A stretch of DNA of 64,000 nt from Rhypophila decipiens (Eukaryota > Ascomycota > Sordariomycetes > Sordariales > Naviculisporaceae), in assembly GCA_033297075.1 (NCBI GenBank), contig MU858170.1, forward strand, positions 50,393-114,392. The letters run 5' to 3'. Each line of letters opens with the position of its first letter. Position 1 is the stretch's first letter. The notes under the pieces were generated by a model, which searched no databases, was not told the origin of the DNA, and saw only the letters and a program-made list of their open reading frames with translations. Positions 23,027 through 33,799 of the stretch are shown here, piece after piece. Made by a program: the position numbers and the translations under genes.

Positions 23027-23837
23027 GGGAGGTGGAGTCGATTAGAGGGAAATCCGGGATAAGTGAATGAGAATGGACTTTCTGTTTGTTTTTACAGTGT
23101 TGTCTGTATAAAATTGGTGGGCAGGGGCTTGGCTTCGTGGCCTCTTTTATGTGATGGAAAAGTAAAGTTCGTAGGCTTGAGCTTTGTTGCATGTTGCGTT
23201 ATATCGTTTCTTTCTTGTCATGTGAAGAGCAGTTAGACGTGTTCTTGTATATGTAGATCGAACTTTAATGAGGATTGCTCTGAGCACTCGTGGACTATGG
23301 TACTGTGTGTCTGATTGTGGATTTTTTTCCGTACCAAGCTTTTATTCCCGGGCCAAGCAAGGAAGATTTCCCACTGCAGATGTACAAAGTACTGAGGCCA
23401 ACCCCAACGCATCTGTGTTTGAAGCCCGGAGAAAGAACCGATATTGCAGATGTCAAACCCTTGTCATTGCTGGCTTTTTTACCCTGGCAGAGGTGTGATA
23501 ACGCTCTCAGCCCCCCCTCGGTGAAGTCGTCGCTAATCCCGTTTAAGCTAAACTACGGTCTCCCCGCGACGCCACAAACACCGATAAGACCCCAACCCGA
23601 CCCATGGTGAGGCAGCCACCTGATATGCGCCTACCGGAACGTCCCTGGATGAACTACGGGTTACGCAGGCCGGAACAACCTCCTACTTGTAGGCAGCAGC
23701 AGGTGCAGCTGAAGGTCGGCGTGACTCCCATTTCAACTGCGTCCTCACTCTCCAAAATCGCCATTGAAATTTTCATCCAAGGTCATTCAAGAGAGTTCCA
23801 GTTCATTCAAGACACCCTTCAAGACACTTTATCATAA
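23027..23837. other. Intergenic region
   Basis: About 810 bp. The last 100 bp repeat short phrases around CATTCAAG and may be a leader. No gene, RNA or long repeat seen. Confidence 0.6.
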
Positions 23838-25058
23838 ATGCCGCAAGTTGAAGAACCAGACTCACCGCTCGTCATGTCCACCTCCGAGAACCCCCCGACA
23901 GCCCAGCACCGGCGAATACAGTCGATCCTGCAACGACTGTCGGCAGCGCTCCCGTCAACAAGCCAGGCCGTCCGCCGTCTATTTGGGGCGAGCGGTGAAC
24001 CGGCGGTCGGCAGTTCATCCGCAGCTGCGTCGTCATCTGAGGAGGTCAACCCTGTGGAAGTTATGGCCACTCCAACGTCCTTGAAAGAAAAACCAGCTGG
24101 TCAACATGCTACCACCGACCATCCAAAGACACACCATGAAGAGACAGCAGACCCGGATGTCCCAGTCGCCATATTACTCCCCGGCTTCTCCCGGCTCTTG
24201 ACCTACAATCCACCCACAACCAGCGACACTATCCCTGACAATCAGGAACCGATTTCGGTCCCTCCCCGAGCCGCGACCGAGGACCTCCCAGACACAACAG
24301 TTCCCCAAAAGGAATTCATCTCCCCGCCCTCAAAAACCCCCAACCTCCTGCTCGCCGTCCTCCCTCTGGAAATCCAATCCGCGATATTCGCGCAACCTGT
24401 CCTCAGCCTCCAAGACATGACGAACATCCGCCGTACATGTCGCACCTGGCGCCGGGATATCCCAATCTTCGTACTGGATCAAAAGCTGCGCCAGCAAAAC
24501 TACGCCGGCTGGCCGGTCGTCTTCGAAGTCAACGGGAAGAAATACGCCGGCACGACGTACGGTAATCGACGCCTCTGTGGCCGGTGCGTCGTCCCCAGGA
24601 TAAGAGGGAATCTGATACGGGGGGATTGTGTCGGGAAGTATATGAGAAGTTTTGTGGATGAGAGAGTGAGGTATGGAAGGATTTATAGGACTGATCTTGA
24701 GCTTGGTGAGGAAGACGGTCAGGGTGAAGAATGGTGGGAGTGGCCCGATGATCGGGGCATGTGTTTTCCTTGTTTGTGGAGGATGTTGGAGGAGCATGTC
24801 GAGTTGGTCGAGGGTGCCGTCACAAAGATTGGGACCAGGCCCGACTCGAAGGTTGAACAAGACGGATCTGCCGACTCCAAGAAAATATGGAACATCAAGC
24901 TCGCCGCCGTGGAGAAGAAGGAGGAGTTTACCATGATGGATGGGACCATTCGCAAGATATGCGGTGTGCCAGGGTGCCTGCAAGATATACACGAGAACGC
25001 GGTGCCTTGTCCGCATTGTAGTGATTTTTCGGAGTGGGTTCGCAGGAGGCGATGGTAG
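23838..25058 (+). CDS. F-box-like protein with Cys pairs
   Basis: Single exon, 406 aa. The first ~170 residues are Ser/Thr/Pro/Glu-rich and disordered. Residues ~170-215 read LPLEIQSAIFAQPVLSLQDMTNIRRTC and have the pattern of a degenerate F-box, suggesting SCF ubiquitin-ligase association. Downstream Cys pairs (CGRC, CFPC, CGVPGC, CPHC) could form one or two zinc sites. This layout (F-box then Cys pairs) is common among uncharacterised ascomycete proteins. The substrate-binding part is not of a known repeat type. ATG 23838 is the first in frame; a second lies 12 codons on (MSTSENPP). Confidence 0.75.
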   Translation: MPQVEEPDSPLVMSTSENPPTAQHRRIQSILQRLSAALPSTSQAVRRLFGASGEPAVGSSSAAASSSEEVNPVEVMATPTSLKEKPAGQHATTDHPKTHHEETADPDVPVAILLPGFSRLLTYNPPTTSDTIPDNQEPISVPPRAATEDLPDTTVPQKEFISPPSKTPNLLLAVLPLEIQSAIFAQPVLSLQDMTNIRRTCRTWRRDIPIFVLDQKLRQQNYAGWPVVFEVNGKKYAGTTYGNRRLCGRCVVPRIRGNLIRGDCVGKYMRSFVDERVRYGRIYRTDLELGEEDGQGEEWWEWPDDRGMCFPCLWRMLEEHVELVEGAVTKIGTRPDSKVEQDGSADSKKIWNIKLAAVEKKEEFTMMDGTIRKICGVPGCLQDIHENAVPCPHCSDFSEWVRRRRW

Positions 25059-25471
25059 AGTCGCCAAAGGGGGCGGGCTGTTTCAGTGCGCCAACCTGCA
25101 TGCCAGTGAGCGTGTACATGTATTATCAGTTTCCTTGTTTATCTAGGCAGAATGATGGTCAACATTCATTAAGGTGTGCGAGAGTCGAGAGTGGTAATCA
25201 TTCAGGCCTTTTGCGCGTTTCTGACTCCTTTGGTCATAAGGTGGTTTTGAATAGATGTCCGATTCCCATGCTACCTAGAAGCGTATTACTTGAATACAAC
25301 AAATGAGACACAAGTACGACATATGACCACCGCTATACACAAGACAAGGTTTGTTCAGCCCTATGTCTGTGTGACTTTCTCGACAACATTGGAAAAAGCC
25401 GCTGCTTTGATTGTGGATAATTCAAAGAGACACACTTGAGCCGAATTAACGAAGCATTTAATTGCCCAAAG
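25059..25471. other. Convergent 3' region
   Basis: About 410 bp between converging genes; no feature beyond presumed 3' untranslated sequence. Confidence 0.6.
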
Positions 25472-26961
25472 TCAGTAATCGCACACCCCGCAATACCCAC
25501 ACTCCTGGTCGCAAGCGGTGAAATCCTTGTTGGACGAGGGAGAGGAGCCCCTCCACGAGGAATGCCGGAAGTTATCCTCGTCAAGGTGGTCCCAGTACAC
25601 ATCTCGGGTGGAGTCCCCATAGTCATCGCCAGCTTCTTCATTGTCCAACTCAGTCCTCCAATCTTTGCCATCTCTGTCAGTAGGTTTCTGTTTCTGGGTT
25701 GACTCACTTTGCCCCGCCCTGTTGCTTTGTTAGTTTCACCGCCCGCCCGATGGGGCCATGCAGGGAGGCGTTGTACTCACCTCTCCAGAGTCGTCCTCCT
25801 CTTCCCACTCTTTGACAATAATTCGACTGCTATGCCGCCCACTATGATACAGAACCTTGGCAACTTCCTCACCAGGGACCCCGGCCTCCATTACCTTCTC
25901 CACGAGATGCCCAAATCTCACCACCCATCCAACTCCATCACGTCGGCCAGTGGCCAGGACCTTATCGACAAGAGCTTGAAGGCACTTACACCCTGGTGGG
26001 TGGGGGGCATCAGATTCGTAAAGGTGCTCAAAGTAGTCGACGGCTGGCTTGACAACTTCCTGAGGATCAAAAATCCCCAGTCCGTTTTCTTGGACTCGAG
26101 AACGACACAGTCCCAAAAAAATGAAACCACATGCAGGTGGTTCTCGAGCTGGGTGGTTCAGAGGTACTCGAGATCCATGCCAAGATTTATATCGGTATTC
26201 ACCTTATCGAGGGCCAGTAGCAGCATGATACTATTGTGTCTCATATCACCGCTGGTAGGTCCGCTGGACATGAGACCTTTCTGAAGGTGTGGTAGGAGCA
26301 TCTGTAGGGCCCGTCTGGTGCCTGGAGTGACACACTCCGACCGCGACTTCCCTACGATAGGAGGTTCATAATTCACTGCTCCTTCCTCTGTATTGTCGCT
26401 TTTGGTGATGGTCGTGAGGGCGGGGTCTTGGCTGGTTATCACCGGGCTCACTGGGGTGGGATTCTCCTTCCGGAAAGCGAGGTCGATGTCCCTCGATGGA
26501 CGGGCGAGATTCGAGCGCCAGTGATGAGTATTTGTTGCGTTCTTCTGGTAGAAGTTAAGCTCAAAGAACTTGTCGTGTCTCGTGCATCGGAAATTTTTGT
26601 ACCTGGGTTGCGCCACGCGCTATCAGTTCCACTATCTGACACAAAGGAGGCAGATGAAAGGCAAGGAGGAAAACACAACTTACGAGTTGACCTTCTCAAA
26701 GTTTGCCTCGAGAAGCGCGTCCTCGGTGGCCTCCCTGAACTCCAGGTCATTGGGTACGAAGTATCGAATCGACTCTTGCGGTCCATAGTTGACCTGCTTG
26801 ACGACTTGGATTGCGTAGGGGGCGCTTGGAACCAGGGAGGAATCGCTTCCGGGGGACGGTTCTTTCTTGGCCCATTTCATGAACGCACTGAACTTGAGCT
26901 CATGATCGAGTTGCCGGGGGCGAAAGGGGCTTATGGAAGGGCAACAAAACACTGCAGACAT
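25472..26961 (-). pseudogene. Hypothetical fungal protein, broken by stop and frameshift
   Basis: Exons 26961-26684, 26602-25781 and 25693-25472 assemble a ~440-residue protein ending in a Cys-rich tail (CDQECGYCGVCDY). Introns: 81 bp (26683-26603) and 87 bp (25780-25694; an acceptor 6 bp further is also in frame). Within exon 2 the frame meets a TGA at 26158-26160, yet downstream codons still read as protein (HLHVVSFFWDCVVLES). Then the frame must shift by one inside an A5/T5 run at 26069-26073 to continue as DPQEVVKPAVDYF. Both halves look conserved, so this seems a formerly intact gene with two lesions, or one sequencing error plus a stop. No known domain; the tail may bind metal. Confidence 0.65.
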
Positions 26962-28282
26962 TTTGGCTCAAAAGTCCTTGCGGTGTCTCGGTGGAATCTG
27001 ACAGGTTGAGGCGGGGAGGAGAACCCGACTGAAAGGTAGATCAGTCTACAGAGAATGGGGACCTGGAGAGGAAAGAAAAGAAACCCAGAACCTGGGAACG
27101 CAGTTCACCACATATGAAGGGGAGGAAACAGCCCCTCACTCACGACAGCGTCCTTGTTCTCTCCTAATTGGCCATCTAGTGGTAGCACAACAGACTGGAA
27201 TTTTCATGATCAAGATGTCGTTTGTGGTTAGGAACGCGACGTGATTGGCAGAGATCAAGCCCAATGGTGTGGTGTCGTTAGCAGGAGCCAGCTTCAGACA
27301 TATGCACCGAGGCCGTCAACCCCTCCGGGTGTTGCTGTCTCGGACCGTGATGCCCAACGACCTTTTTAGGCCCGACAGACAGGCTGTTGGGTGTCAGTAG
27401 CGGAGGCTGTGGAACACATTACCACGGGTTCGTATGACACACCATCCTGTCATCCATTTGCAAGAGAATAAAATTGAGGGCGGTGACGAATACCTGTAAC
27501 ATGAGAAGAATACAAAACGGCCACACGCTGTCTCCGAAGTTTGACATCTTCGCATTGGCCGAGACTCTGCCCAAAACAATCTGAACCGGAGACCTGTGGC
27601 GCTGTGGGCCCATCCTCCGTTATTTACGCGATCCTTGATGGACCTGGAGAAAAAGACCAGCAGACAAGCCGGATGGCGGTGAACTTGTAGGCTGTTCCCA
27701 AACAGGCTCAGCTGAGTCGAGGTGCGGCCCGTCCCGTACTGCTGACAGAGCACCCCCGTAAGGATGGAGGCTGTCAGATATATATTATCCGCGACCACTC
27801 GAGCGTTTGTCATCCGCCTTTGACATACCCTTTCAGACAATACCTCCAAGCATTCTTTTGCGAATATCATGTTGGATGTGGCTACTTCAGCCGCTCCGTC
27901 ATGCAAGCCACACAACGCAAGAGGCTTAGGGCCACCTTCAACGAGCACCCACGTGGCACCACTCAGTTCCTGCTCTAGATGCGGGGTATTTCGGCAAGGA
28001 GTGCCGTTGATCCATTTTCGTTCGAGTGAAATCTCGCGATGATATCATCTCTGTAGCGTGCTTTGTCCTTGCCTTGATCACCGACGGTTGGTGTCTGACA
28101 GACTGACAGCATTCTCGTTTTACCCTTTTCTTTTCCAATCTTACCTTCAGCAGTGCCTCTGACCAAGGGAAAAACCGTCGCCGCGGCGTTATATTCCACT
28201 TAGAAACAAATTTCCGTTGGCCTAACAGCGGCTACTGAGAAAACTGGTTATTTCAACAAAACCCCCCCAGTCAATAGCCATC
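26962..28282. other. Intergenic region
   Basis: About 1.3 kb. A 184-codon open frame on the minus strand (27948-27394) begins with plausible protein text but turns into unlikely sequence and lacks an ATG; I did not accept it. No RNA gene or repeat seen. Confidence 0.5.
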
Positions 28283-28828
28283 ATGGAAGCCCACCTAACC
28301 TGCTCTGTAAGTCCGACCCTAGCTTCTCTCTCTTCAACTTCCCCTAAGAACCAGCCAAAGATATGCCAGGAAATCTTTGTCGACCCCGTGGAGACCAGTC
28401 CATGCGAGCATAACTTCTGCGACGGCTGTTTGAAGCGATGGCTCGAAGCCAACCACACCTGTCCCGAGTGTCGCAGTCCGGTAACTAGCGCTCAGCCGAA
28501 AAGGAACCTTGCCTGTTTAGTCGAGGCCTTTCTCCGAGAACGGCCGGATAGGCAGGTTTCGACGGCGGCCGCTGCCCAACAACGACCTGCAAGCCCAGAC
28601 TATGCCCTTGTCGTCGCGGTATGGTCCCAAAACGTAATACCTGAAATAACGGCCGAAACGCACACAAATTCCCTAGCTAAGAATACGGAATGGCAGGGCC
28701 AGGAGTGGGAGGGGCAGGAATGGCCGGGTCAAGAGTGGCCAGGGCAAGAATGGGAGGGACAGGAGTGGGAGGGGCAGGAGTGGCCAGGACAGGAATGGCG
28801 AGGACAGGAATACACAGGACAGAAATAA
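28283..28828 (+). CDS. RING-finger protein with EWxGQ repeat tail
   Basis: Exon 1 is 28283-28306 and exon 2 is 28361-28828; 163 aa. The 54-bp intron starts GTAAGT and must end at AAG (28360) to give a canonical C3HC4 RING: Cys7-x2-Cys10, Cys23, His25, Cys28-x2-Cys31, Cys42-x2-Cys45. Without splicing, or using the CAG six bases earlier, the first pair is broken. Residues ~50-115 are a linker. The C-terminus consists of nine tandem pentapeptides of the form EWxGQ, rich in Trp, Glu and Gln. The RING implies E3 ubiquitin-ligase activity; the repeat may bind a partner. Gene is short and the tail is unusual, so variable repeat number between strains is likely. Confidence 0.85.
   Translation: MEAHLTCSVSPTLASLSSTSPKNQPKICQEIFVDPVETSPCEHNFCDGCLKRWLEANHTCPECRSPVTSAQPKRNLACLVEAFLRERPDRQVSTAAAAQQRPASPDYALVVAVWSQNVIPEITAETHTNSLAKNTEWQGQEWEGQEWPGQEWPGQEWEGQEWEGQEWPGQEWRGQEYTGQK
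28688..28822 (+). repeat. 15-bp tandem repeat encoding EWxGQ
   Basis: Nine in-frame copies of a 15-bp unit, consensus GARTGGNNRGGNCAG, within the RING gene. The variable third residue is Q, E, P, P, E, E, P, R, T; the last unit has Tyr for Trp. A coding minisatellite. Confidence 0.92.
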
Positions 28829-29171
28829 CACGGCAGGCGCCCGGCGCATCGGACGCTGTTGCCATGGTTGACTTTGTTAAAGAAAACTGTCCAGGTCAGT
28901 TGCGTGGTGGCCAGTGTCAGGACTCGTTACAGCCCCTTGACAAAGGGGCGTGGGCCGAGGACGAGTGAAGCACGACACAACGTTGCCGACACCATCTATT
29001 GGTTTTCACTTTTAGACTCAAGCCAACACACAAAAAGAGCGAGACTGTGTGTGGCCTCTTTTTTCTCCTATGGTTCCAATGGTCCCATTCTCCTATCTGC
29101 GTTTTATAGGTATTCAGACTATCTGAGTTCCGACCACAGTCCACTCCAAACCACAAGAGATGCTTCTGTAT
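28829..29171. other. Convergent 3' region
   Basis: 343 bp between the RING gene and the secreted protein gene; presumed 3' untranslated sequence, nothing else seen. Confidence 0.6.
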
Positions 29172-30010
29172 CTAGTTAAAGCAGATACCATCATACGGGT
29201 CTCCTGTCGGGAAATAACACCCCACGCTCCCGTCCGGAGCGAGGCAGCAGGCCACCGTGAAGTCGTCAATGGTGCAGCGGGAGCCGGGCGGGCCGCACGT
29301 GGGTGCCGCCGAGGTACTAGAAGATGTCGACGACGTTGTAGTGCTGCTGTTCGTTGTTGTCGACGTTGTCGTAGGTGGCGTTGATGTACTGGAAGATGAA
29401 GACGACGAGGTAGAGCTGCTGCTCGTGCTGGAGGTGGAGGTGCTGCTGCTAGTTGTTGTTGTGGACGATGTCGTGGGTGTCGTCGAGGTACTGGACGAGG
29501 TCGATGACGAGGTTGTTGTGCTACTTCTTGTCGTGGATGTTGTCGTGGGTGCCTGACCATGATACAAATCCCGTATGGTGAATGATTAGGACACGGTTCT
29601 TTATAAAAGACATGCCGGTGAGGAGGACCTATGGAGAAGTCCAAAAAGGGACAATGGGGAATTGAACATACCGGATTAACCAAACACGAACAAGCTGAGC
29701 TGACCCTCGCCGGACTGTTGGCACAAAAAGTCTGGAAGGGACCCAGTCCTGTGGTGGCTGTTCGGACAGCGGCGGTGAAGCTTGGGCAGAACGTCGAGGC
29801 GATGGGCAGCCGGCCGACCAGGGCACGGTAACAGTTGTCGTGGTTGCAGCCGCCTCCAGACCTTCCACGGATCATTGGAGAAGGAGGGGGAGCAACATTT
29901 TCGGGGATGCTGAAGATCTTGACAAGCGTACCGTCATCGGTGGTCTCGGTGATGATCTTGGCTGAGGCGGAGGCTATAACGGCGAGGGCAGTGACCGCTG
30001 GAAACTTCAT
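29172..30010 (-). CDS. Secreted Cys-rich, Ser/Thr-rich protein
   Basis: Exons 30010-29672 and 29552-29172 with a 119-bp intron (GTATGT...CAG); 239 aa. Signal peptide: residues ~1-17 (MKFPAVTALAVIASASA). Residues ~54-113 form a Cys module (CNHDNC...FC...FC...CSCL) seen at the start of many fungal extracellular proteins. A long Ser/Thr tract (~residues 115-205) follows, probably O-glycosylated, and a compact C-terminal Cys module (CGPPGSRC...ACC...GCYF...GICF). Two Cys modules joined by a mucin-like linker suggest a cell-wall or secreted protein. No enzyme motif is seen. The Ser/Thr tract is a low-complexity trinucleotide region at the DNA level and may vary in length. Confidence 0.85.
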
Positions 30011-31014
30011 TGTGGTGTTGAGGTTCCAGGTTGATAGTAAAAGGCAGCGGTCGGTCCGGAAAGGTATTGTTGGTTCATTTTCTCCTTCGTATAGGACTGC
30101 CCATCCTTTTATATGGTCAACTCACGGCAGCGTGCAAGTTGTAACCGACATGCAGATAGCCAGATAACAACACCACGGCGTCACCGCAATTTTCCATGAT
30201 CGGCAACATGCGTTGAGTTATACCTCTTTGGTCCGAGTTTGGATGGTCTATCGAAATTCCTGCCCTGCGTGTGCTGTACAATAATACTTGTTATTACCGT
30301 TCTTGGCAACCCAAGAGAAATCAGCCATGTACGAAATATGAGTAGGGAATAGGAATAGGTAGTCAGAAGCTACCCCGTACTAGGAACCCACAGACTCGCT
30401 CTGCGAATTGGGGGCTCCTCATTTATTGATCTTCAATGTGCCTTGGTTGGCCCTGGAGAGCTGAGCAGTCCCAAAAGGGCCGAGAAGCTGCAAGATGATG
30501 TAGTTGTTGGGGCTAGAGGAGCATCTCCTCCACGCCACAGCAGCATTTGGAAGTGATGACAAGGGTCTGTCGCCGATCAGCGTCTTATCAGATCTAGACC
30601 GTCCAATATTTTCTCAGCCCCAGATGGGGCTTGCATGGTGGCGTTTGCTACATCTAGGAGATGTTTTTCGCGAAAGAGAATGAAACGAGCCGGACACGTT
30701 ATCAGACAAGGCCGCGAACCGAACTCGGGGAAAATACAAAGCGAGGAGGAACGGGCGGTTTCCCTAAGGTGGTCGAGATACTGTTTATGGGCTCGTATTT
30801 CTTCAAAACAACTTCCGTGAGCTTCAACGGGACGGACAACTTGGCGTTCGTCGCTACATCAACTAACTGAATGAAGAAGACAACTTGCAAAGGCCAGAAA
30901 AAAGAAAAGAAGGAAAAAGTGTCACAAGAAGCCCAGGCCCAACTAAAAAAATGTATGGCTATGAGAACTCACAGCATGAAGCTGTTCAACAACGTTCAAG
31001 ACCAAAAGAAGATG
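30011..31014. other. Intergenic region
   Basis: About 1.0 kb between the secreted protein start and the tRNA. No coding frame or repeat accepted. Confidence 0.6.
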
Positions 31015-31021
31015 AAAAAAA
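31015..31021 (-). terminator. Pol III terminator of tRNA-His
   Basis: Seven T on the minus strand starting 6 nt past the tRNA 3' end. Confidence 0.85.
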
Positions 31022-31026
31022 GTTGA

Positions 31027-31118
31027 TGGGCGACCCCGGAATCGAACCGGGGTTTCTTCGGTTACGCTGTGATTGTTTAGACCACAACGAAGCGTCCTGA
31101 CCACTAGACTAGTCACCC
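31027..31118 (-). tRNA. tRNA-His (GTG) with a 20-nt intron
   Basis: All arms fold: acceptor GGGTGAC/GTCGCCC (one U-G), D stem GTCT/GGAC, anticodon stem CTTCG/CGAAG, T stem CCCGG/CCGGG with loop TTCGATT, discriminator A. The anticodon GTG is at 31085-31083. An intron of 20 nt (31081-31062) interrupts the loop after position 37, the standard place for nuclear tRNA introns. Position -1 G would be added after transcription, as usual for eukaryotic tRNA-His. Confidence 0.93.
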
Positions 31119-32628
31119 TTCTCTACTGAGCTGTTGATTATGTCATGGCTTGCGGTTTACATGCGTTATGAGTGGGTAGAAGGGAATTTTGGTGGAGCTC
31201 TTGTGGATCAGTATACAACCTGGAAGACTGAGTCGCGTGTTAGTGATAAGTGATAAGGGGCACTCGGCCGAATAATATGTACGGTTCACAAGCTCAGTTA
31301 TGATTACAGAACATTTTACTTTGTACAGATTCTCTGTTTACTATCGCTCTTACAAATCACCGTTTCCAAAGATAATCAGCTTGAGCCCATCTTATTAGCA
31401 CATTCCGATCACGAGAAGAAAATGGGCAACGCAATAAGAACCCACTACCAGGTTCAATACTAACGTGAGCTCGGATGTGGCCAAATTCAACAACTTGACA
31501 TGTCAATACTCGCCACCGAATAAACAAGCCAGGAGATTACCGGGAACGGTTTCACGCATAAGTAAAAGGAATCCCGAGGACATGGCCTGCTTGAAAAGTG
31601 TGGAAGCTGGCATAGGCTGTTAGAAAACAATTCTAGTATGCCAGTGTGGAGTAGTGACGGGTTAGAGATCTGAGACCTTTGAAGTCTGCCACTCCGCGTC
31701 ACGTTTGTCGAAAGGCAGGGAGGGTTCTCATATCACGAGGAGCGGTTGGCCGAAGGCAAGGTCGTTTGTTACCCGGGTATTCAGCAGTGTGGTGAAGCAA
31801 AAGTAGATGTTAGGGAGGTAACCGGGGCTAACTATCAGTTCAACAAGTCAGGTCACGTCCTCTGTGCTTGGGGTAACAGCCCAGGCCGTGACATGCTCAG
31901 CCGTGTTCTTTACTCATTCCCAGCCAGGGACAGGCCCACCAGGCTTCACAGCATGTGCATTTCGGTCTGCCTGTGTAAACACAACCAACAACAATAATAT
32001 TCCGGTGATCTGCCCGGACGTCGGTACAGGACACCAGAGATCTGTTGGAAAAAGCCAGCTTCGTGTTGGGGGATGGATATGAATGGCTCCCCAACCGTTG
32101 GCCAATGAGCTGTGGGCCAGGGCTGAGCTCTAGAATAACCCACCAAAGGCCGTGGCTAGGTGCCGTGTGCCTGACGAGGCCAAATTCTGAGACCCTCCGC
32201 GGAAGGCCTTGCCTAGTGCTAGTGTGGACAAGTCACAACATCTTGCCACGACTCGTCGCAATCATTCACTGGCCACTGCCTCTCTTAGAAGGTCTGTCAT
32301 GGAGGTTTCCCCAGACTATCCTGGGTTGACCAAAGTGCAAAAGAAATATATAACCCCGTCGATTCCCCGACCATGAGTCAGAAAACACAACAGTACAATT
32401 ATCAGCCATCCTTATACAGCATCCTCTTCACTGAAGAGTACACTTTACCAAGCAGATCAAACCTGTTATATCATCGGTCTGTCTGGCTCTCATACACCTC
32501 CACCTCCAAAACGACAAACCAGTCCATCCGTCTGTTTGTGCTATTTTTTCAAGGTAAGCTACCTTGACCTAGCCCCCCACAAGTAACGGCATCGTGCGGT
32601 GGCTCACTAATATCGATAAACCTTCCAG
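31119..32628. other. Intergenic region
   Basis: About 1.5 kb. A TATA-like ATATATAA lies near 32346 and a GTAAGC donor at 32554 pairs with the acceptor at 32628 of the next gene, so a leader exon is probable around 32373-32553. The 60-codon frame starting at 32373 is not in phase with the next exon. Confidence 0.5.
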
Positions 32629-32922
32629 ATATGCACTACCTACACCAACTACTATACCTGCGGCCACACGGCAAATAGCTACGTTGTTGAGTGCTATCGC
32701 CGCCGCTGCCAAATGGACTACCGGGACGGTATGACGCTCCCAAGACACTGTGGAGCACAGGCGTGTGACACCCCGCCCTCTTCCGATCGTTATGGGAGGT
32801 TGATCTATTACTATTATTATAAAGAGGAACGACGGGGAAGGGGACGGGGAAGGGGAGGGTTACTGCTGAGGGGCATTGAAGGAGGTAAGTCGATCAACTA
32901 TTCCATGCAGGTTACATTTTAG
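32629..32922 (+). CDS. Small Cys-rich protein exon, start uncertain
   Basis: An open frame follows a CAG acceptor at 32626-32628 and begins ATA-TGC, reading CTTYTNYYTCGHT, an N-terminus I associate with small fungal proteins that usually start with Met-Cys-Thr. It continues through further Cys (VECYRRRCQ, HCGAQACD) into YYYYYK and an Arg/Gly run, and stops at 32920-32922. No in-frame ATG is found at the expected place, since ATG would need to be ATA; the first internal Met is at 32713. Either a start is supplied by an unidentified exon, or the gene has lost its start. Function unknown. Confidence 0.4.
   Translation: MCTTYTNYYTCGHTANSYVVECYRRRCQMDYRDGMTLPRHCGAQACDTPPSSDRYGRLIYYYYYKEERRGRGRGRGGLLLRGIEGGKSINYSMQVTF
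32834..32859 (+). other. G-quadruplex-type G-tract array
   Basis: Four GGGG runs and one GGG run separated by 1-2 bases; fits the G4 pattern with very short loops. Lies inside the small Cys-rich frame. Confidence 0.8.
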
Positions 32923-33487
32923 GTTGACAGTCCATTTTAGTTTCTCCAGCTCCATCGCTTGGCATTGTTGGCGTGTTCTAGGAGTCTTGTTGGCTTGGTT
33001 AGGCCGGTCTTGGTTGGTGTTGTTGGCTGGCTGCCTAATCGGGGCACACAGCGGTAGGATTTCCTTGTTGCTTTTGCCGCGACTTGATTTTGTACAAGAT
33101 TGGCCTTCAATTTGGGCGGTATTTGATTCATTTGTATTCATTAGCGCTTTGTTTGCATATTTCAGGCGCGTTGTTTCCAGTATCCTTTATGTTGTATCCG
33201 TAGGTATTTCTCATTTGTCAGATCCTCAGTTTGTCCACAATAGATATCTTTCAGGTAGGTAGTATTTCCTCTATCGAAGGAGTTCCAAACCTCAGTAGCA
33301 CTTGGAATCCTTTGTACCTGCCAAGATTGGGTGAAAAGAACCCTACTGTGGTTGCCTGAGTGATTTCGTGCTGTTGGCTACGTAAGTAGGGCTAGATTGG
33401 TGGTGATCTGTCGAGTAGGTAGCTTTGCGGTGTGCTAACTGCTAACAGATATACTGTGCTAGCGCCTCTGGAAGTCCAATCATGGGA
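32923..33487. other. Intergenic region
   Basis: About 560 bp, T-rich on the plus strand; no gene seen. Confidence 0.55.
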
Positions 33488-33652
33488 GTACAGTCACTTT
33501 GGAGCACCTCGTCGTTTGGCGCCAGTAGGCATGTGTGGAACTTGAAATACCTTCCATTTGAAGTTGAAATTGAGAAGTTTTATTCTTTGCAATCTGTGTT
33601 CCACACATGCCCACTAGCGCCAAAATGACGTGGTGCTCGAGAGTGGCTGTAC
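33488..33652. repeat. Imperfect inverted repeat (MITE-like)
   Basis: Left arm 33488-33541 and right arm 33598-33652 are reverse complements over ~54 bp at roughly 85% identity by eye, separated by ~56 bp. Ends read GTACAG...CTGTAC. No target-site duplication or transposase found. The RNA would fold into one long hairpin. Confidence 0.75.
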
Positions 33653-33799
33653 ACTTGTGTTGTCTAATCGGGGTCACGCGACTCCGAGTCGTGACCAGAC
33701 CAACAATGATATAAGGGCCCGTCGCACCGCTCTCACATCTTCTGCTCTCTCCTCACAATCCTCTCCAAGGTTCTGAAACCTCACCCAAAAATTGCAAAG

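Noticed and set aside
27394..27948. 184-codon minus-strand frame
   Set aside because: No ATG, no splice model, and the second half is not protein-like; possibly a relic but unsupported.
28690..28968. Gly/Ala-rich plus-strand frame over the EWxGQ repeat
   Set aside because: A frame shadow of the 15-bp repeat; the RING frame is clearly the coding one.
29262..29552. Long plus-strand frame rich in Val/Asp/Glu
   Set aside because: It is the complement of the Ser/Thr-rich tract of the secreted protein gene on the minus strand.
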